From Vicinamibacteria bacterium (GTDB lineage: Bacteria > Acidobacteriota > Vicinamibacteria > Fen-336): a stretch of DNA of 64,000 nt. Below, in pieces: positions 62,501 through 64,000 of this stretch. The notes under the pieces are model-generated. The model was not told the DNA's origin. It saw only the letters and a program-made list of their open reading frames with translations, and ran no database searches. Location of the stretch: NCBI GenBank assembly GCA_025994075.1, contig JAMQGV010000016.1, forward strand, positions 28,428-92,427. Reading direction: 5' to 3'. The position numbers and the translations under genes are program-made. The stretch's first letter is position 1, and each line of letters begins with the position of its first letter.

Positions 62501-63357
62501 GCCTCGCCGCTGGCCGTGGGGAAGGCGTCGCCTTCGACCCAGTACGGGGTGCCCGGGTAGTTCGGACCGGGGTGTGCCGCGCCCTGCGCGTCGAAAGCTC
62601 GCCGGTCGGGTCCCGCGGCGTCGTGGACGCGGGTGAACTGGTCGACGACCTTGCCGTTGCGGGCGTCGACGTATAGCGCCTCGCGCACGTCCGCGCCGTT
62701 GGTCACCTCCACCTCGTAGACGAGGTGGTCCTGGCCAGCCAGGCGCCGCAGCAGGTTCGTGCGGTAGACCATCAGCCGCGTGCCCTGGGCCACCAGCCCG
62801 ACGGCCAGCGTCTTCTGCCCGCGCACCGCCGCGATCGCTCGCGTTTCGGCGGCCGCGGCGTCGAGCCGCGGCGTGACGCCGACCTCCAGCCCGGGCACGC
62901 TCCGCCCGTTGACCGCGCGCAGCCGGCCCTGGCCGTCGAAGTGGGCGCGCAACTGACCGCCGAAGACCGGCACGCCGGCATGGCGCTGCTCGAGCACGAG
63001 GTGCTGCCAGCCGAGCCGGTCGGTGCGGGTGGTCGCGAGCGCGAGCTCGGCCCGCGCGTCGGAGATGCCGAAGGCCGCCGCGTGGACCTCGAAGAACGCC
63101 ACCGCACGCTCGGACAGCGGCGCTTCGGCTGCGGCGGGCGACAGGTCGCCAGCGACGCCGGCCTCGAGCCGCACCGCCTGCACGGCGCCGGTCGCGCGGT
63201 CCAGGCTGAGGATGGCCCCGGGCGCCCGCTGCAGCGCAGCGACGGCCGCCGCGTCACGTGGCTTGACTGCCTCCGGCTCGGCCGCGACCGTCGCGCCGGC
63301 GAAACACCACGCCCCGGCGATCGCGACCAGCGATCGCCGCAAATAGTTGCTGTTCAT
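59524..63357 (-). CDS. Secreted thermolysin-like M4 metallopeptidase with C-terminal repeats
   Basis: The 1277-residue secreted protease has a signal peptide (1-26), an FTP/PepSY prodomain (about 30-230), and an M4 domain with zinc motif HEWGH (350-354), third ligand Glu374 in DESYSD and catalytic His in GGVHSNSGVPNHFF. Beyond about residue 600 come beta-rich modules: a jelly-roll-like segment with conserved Gly and Trp, three copies of a 70-residue repeat (see the repeat feature) and a middle module with cysteines. It probably digests extracellular protein. GGAGGGGG lies 11 bases before the ATG. Confidence 0.92.
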   Translation of the reverse strand: MNSNYLRRSLVAIAGAWCFAGATVAAEPEAVKPRDAAAVAALQRAPGAILSLDRATGAVQAVRLEAGVAGDLSPAAAEAPLSERAVAFFEVHAAAFGISDARAELALATTRTDRLGWQHLVLEQRHAGVPVFGGQLRAHFDGQGRLRAVNGRSVPGLEVGVTPRLDAAAAETRAIAAVRGQKTLAVGLVAQGTRLMVYRTNLLRRLAGQDHLVYEVEVTNGADVREALYVDARNGKVVDQFTRVHDAAGPDRRAFDAQGAAHPGPNYPGTPYWVEGDAFPTASGEANNMIQTSGETWDLFFATWGQDSIDGSGAVMDAIFNRGDSCPNASWNGTYISFCPGITTDDVTGHEWGHAYDQYSSNLIYQWQSGALDESYSDVWGEIIDLINGRDVLGTLSENLAPRTGGSCTVHTTGSGDNSLRWLMGEDSTATGLVGALRDMWKPSCYGDPDKVTDTANYRCSTADQGGVHSNSGVPNHFFALLADGGSYNGQTITGIGLLKAAHIVYRAQHVYHTPISDFGDHADAVEASCADLIGAPLNEFTGGPSSEVIGATDCEQVAKAALAVELRTPPDCGFEKILATGQEVLCGGRPPVMLLDENFESGAAGWTTGYYGVYGEYDGLEWTLAPGPLSGHPGWFAFAENDPDRGDCSPGSDDQSGVIWLDSPIVTVPAGGHVPLAVFDHNVATEAGWDGGNVWINVNSGGWVLLGDDAFQFNGYNGTLIASGSGNTNPMAGSRAFTGSDEGSNDSEWGQSVLNLSNYAKAGDTVQLSFEFGNDGCGGRIGWAVDNVKIYSCGVDGGSTMVTPVPGTALPTRSKPTTTFTWTAGGADQFWISMGTTPGGQELHYASNGSSTTLTKTLPTTSGDLWVRLWFRVAGVWRYSDYRYTTGELLSSDPVPGVITAPVNGATLTNTTETFTWNAGSGTVTSYWLGVSTTGFASSSENWNVFYGSVGTATSQMVTGLPDDGRPVYVRLWTLVDGVWLFNDALYTGWFNIGSTLYSLGTPSGSSRPVQDFEPAFDFVDSEGADDFTVPPGQAWKIRRLATRGVSSTGVASRWPIDGLWVTFYADAGGVPGNPLCSYSPIVPVTQNTPTISDPVVNLPAECRLNPGRYWVGVLAREDFSTGTGSQWYWNTTSTVTGYPGTWRNPGDGFGTGCTTWAPFWACFGELAQRDFVFSLSGLTEPTRITSPPPGGVINGTSTTFVWTAVPDATQYWLGVSTSGDTGSGESYDLFYASTGTNLSQAVSGLPANNSTVYVRLWYRVGGVWKSESFTYTSAP
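59527..60906 (-). repeat. Three copies of a 70-residue beta repeat in the M4 peptidase
   Basis: Three homologous segments lie near 60690-60906, 60390-60618 and 59527-59760. Each opens with FTW or FVW, has a WLGVSTSG-like centre (WISMGTTPG in the first) and closes with the pattern VRLWxxVxGVWxxxxxxYT. They are separated by other sequence, the third lying at the very C-terminus. They are probably surface-binding modules. Confidence 0.75.
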
Positions 63358-63434
63358 ACTGCTGCGCCCCCTCCCCAGGGTGGGTGAACGTAAGTTCCGG
63401 GGACGCTACGCCGGTCGGCGGCACTCGTCAATCA

Positions 63435-63453
63435 CCCCGGGTTCAGCCCGGGG
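63435..63453 (-). terminator. Hairpin after the partial secreted protein gene
   Basis: CCCCGGG/CCCGGGG with a TTCAG loop begins three bases beyond the stop at 63456. No U-run follows. 63358-63434 shows only the leader of the M4 gene. Confidence 0.45.
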
Positions 63454-63455
63454 AT

Positions 63456-64000
63456 TCAGCGAACCGCGATCGGGGGACTCGTCGCCAGGCGCTCGAAACC
63501 GTTGTCGCGGTACAGGCGGAACTCGTAGTCGCCGAGGCCAGCCGGCAGCGTGAAGGTCAGCACGGCGGATGTCGAGCCTGTCGCCGGCGCCGTCTTGGTG
63601 CCGTTCAGGTATGCCCAGCGCCCCTCGTGCGCGTTGTCCGCGGCCCCCACGAGGTACAGCCCGACCCAGTCGAGCGGGTTGCCCGGGCCGTCGGTCACCT
63701 GCACGGTGATCACCTGCCCGGGACCGGCGCTGGTGGTGGATGGCGTCAGGCGCGGCCCGGCGACACCGGTGCCCGACAGCGTCACCGCGCCGCCGCCGCC
63801 GCCCGTCAGCGTCAGCGTCCCGTTCGCCGCGCCCGAACCCGCCGGCGCGAAGCGCACCGTGATCACCTGCTGCTGGTTGGACCCGAGCGAGTAGCTGCCG
63901 CTCCCCACCACCGAGTAGGCGCCGCCCGCGCTCGCCGTCCCGCTCAGCGTCCCGTTCCCGACGTTCTTCACCGTCACCGTCAGGTCCTTCACCGAGCCCA
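63456..64000 (-). CDS. Secreted ASH-like / choice-of-anchor domain protein (5' end outside window)
   Basis: Only the last 181 residues are in the window; the frame is open to the right edge, so the start lies beyond it. The segment has an immunoglobulin-like ASH/choice-of-anchor D pattern (LTVTVKNVGNGTLSGTAS, VITVRFAPAGSGAANGTLTL, VTLSGTGV), then a second beta-sandwich with DWVGLYLVGAADN as in SKICH-like carbohydrate or anchor domains. The protein is probably exported and long. It is on the same strand and just upstream of the M4 peptidase gene, but a terminator lies between. Confidence 0.7.
   Translation of the reverse strand, partial: GSVKDLTVTVKNVGNGTLSGTASAGGAYSVVGSGSYSLGSNQQQVITVRFAPAGSGAANGTLTLTGGGGGAVTLSGTGVAGPRLTPSTTSAGPGQVITVQVTDGPGNPLDWVGLYLVGAADNAHEGRWAYLNGTKTAPATGSTSAVLTFTLPAGLGDYEFRLYRDNGFERLATSPPIAVR

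Overview
The window is a dense stretch of very GC-rich (about 70%) chromosome from a Gram-negative, diderm bacterium, most likely an Acidobacteriota. The best taxonomic marker is the secreted VWA protein at 22684-23655, which resembles the 'VWFA-related Acidobacterial domain' family. The large TonB-dependent receptor with an N-terminal carboxypeptidase-regulatory-like domain (10477-13653) fits the same phylum. LpxD shows an LPS outer membrane, and PilT-type ATPases point to type IV pili. I see no tRNA, rRNA, IS element, prophage or CRISPR array. Genes are close-packed, many joined by GTGA/ATGA stop-start overlaps, and the only gene-free stretch above 300 bp is 57304-57633, which holds a structured RNA candidate.

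Layout. 1-7.8 kb: M50-like protease (cut by the window edge), class C serine hydrolase, CstA, a nitroreductase of the Acg type and several unknown proteins. 7.8-13.7 kb: monoacylglycerol-lipase-like hydrolase, a radical SAM/SPASM protein with odd cysteine spacing followed directly by folE, then the TonB-dependent receptor with a sigma-54-like promoter. 13.9-22 kb: SppA, a membrane Ser/Thr kinase and UvrB on the minus strand; bactofilin and LpxD on the plus strand. 22-28 kb: an unknown cysteine-motif protein, the VWA protein, a DUF485/ActP acetate symporter pair, and LysR plus a divergent MFS exporter. 28-36 kb: a homocysteine methyltransferase/MTHFR fusion, a GT-C glycosyltransferase with PepSY-TM and DUF4920 proteins, S10 carboxypeptidase with GNAT, and a solute-binding protein. 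36-42.7 kb: SulP transporter, GapN-like dehydrogenase and an ABC exporter. 42.7-46.1 kb: a four-gene operon with a patatin-like protein lacking its serine. 46-53 kb: amidohydrolase, RNA m5U methyltransferase, a DUF433/DUF5615 toxin-antitoxin-like pair with a frameshift, a NarL-type two-component system and a beta-oxidation pair. 53-57.3 kb: PilT and a PilT paralogue with a Pro/Ala tail, an AhpD-like protein and a hydrolase. 57.3-64 kb: structured RNA candidate, TauE/SafE-DUF1634-HAD operon, a 1277-residue M4 metallopeptidase and a partial secreted ASH-like protein.

Together the genes suggest an aerobic or facultative heterotroph that scavenges peptides, acetate and fatty acids (CstA, S10 and M4 peptidases, ActP, 3-hydroxyacyl-CoA dehydrogenase plus enoyl-CoA hydratase). 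Many genes carry a TAnnnT element only 6-10 nt before the start codon, which suggests that leaderless or near-leaderless mRNAs are common here.
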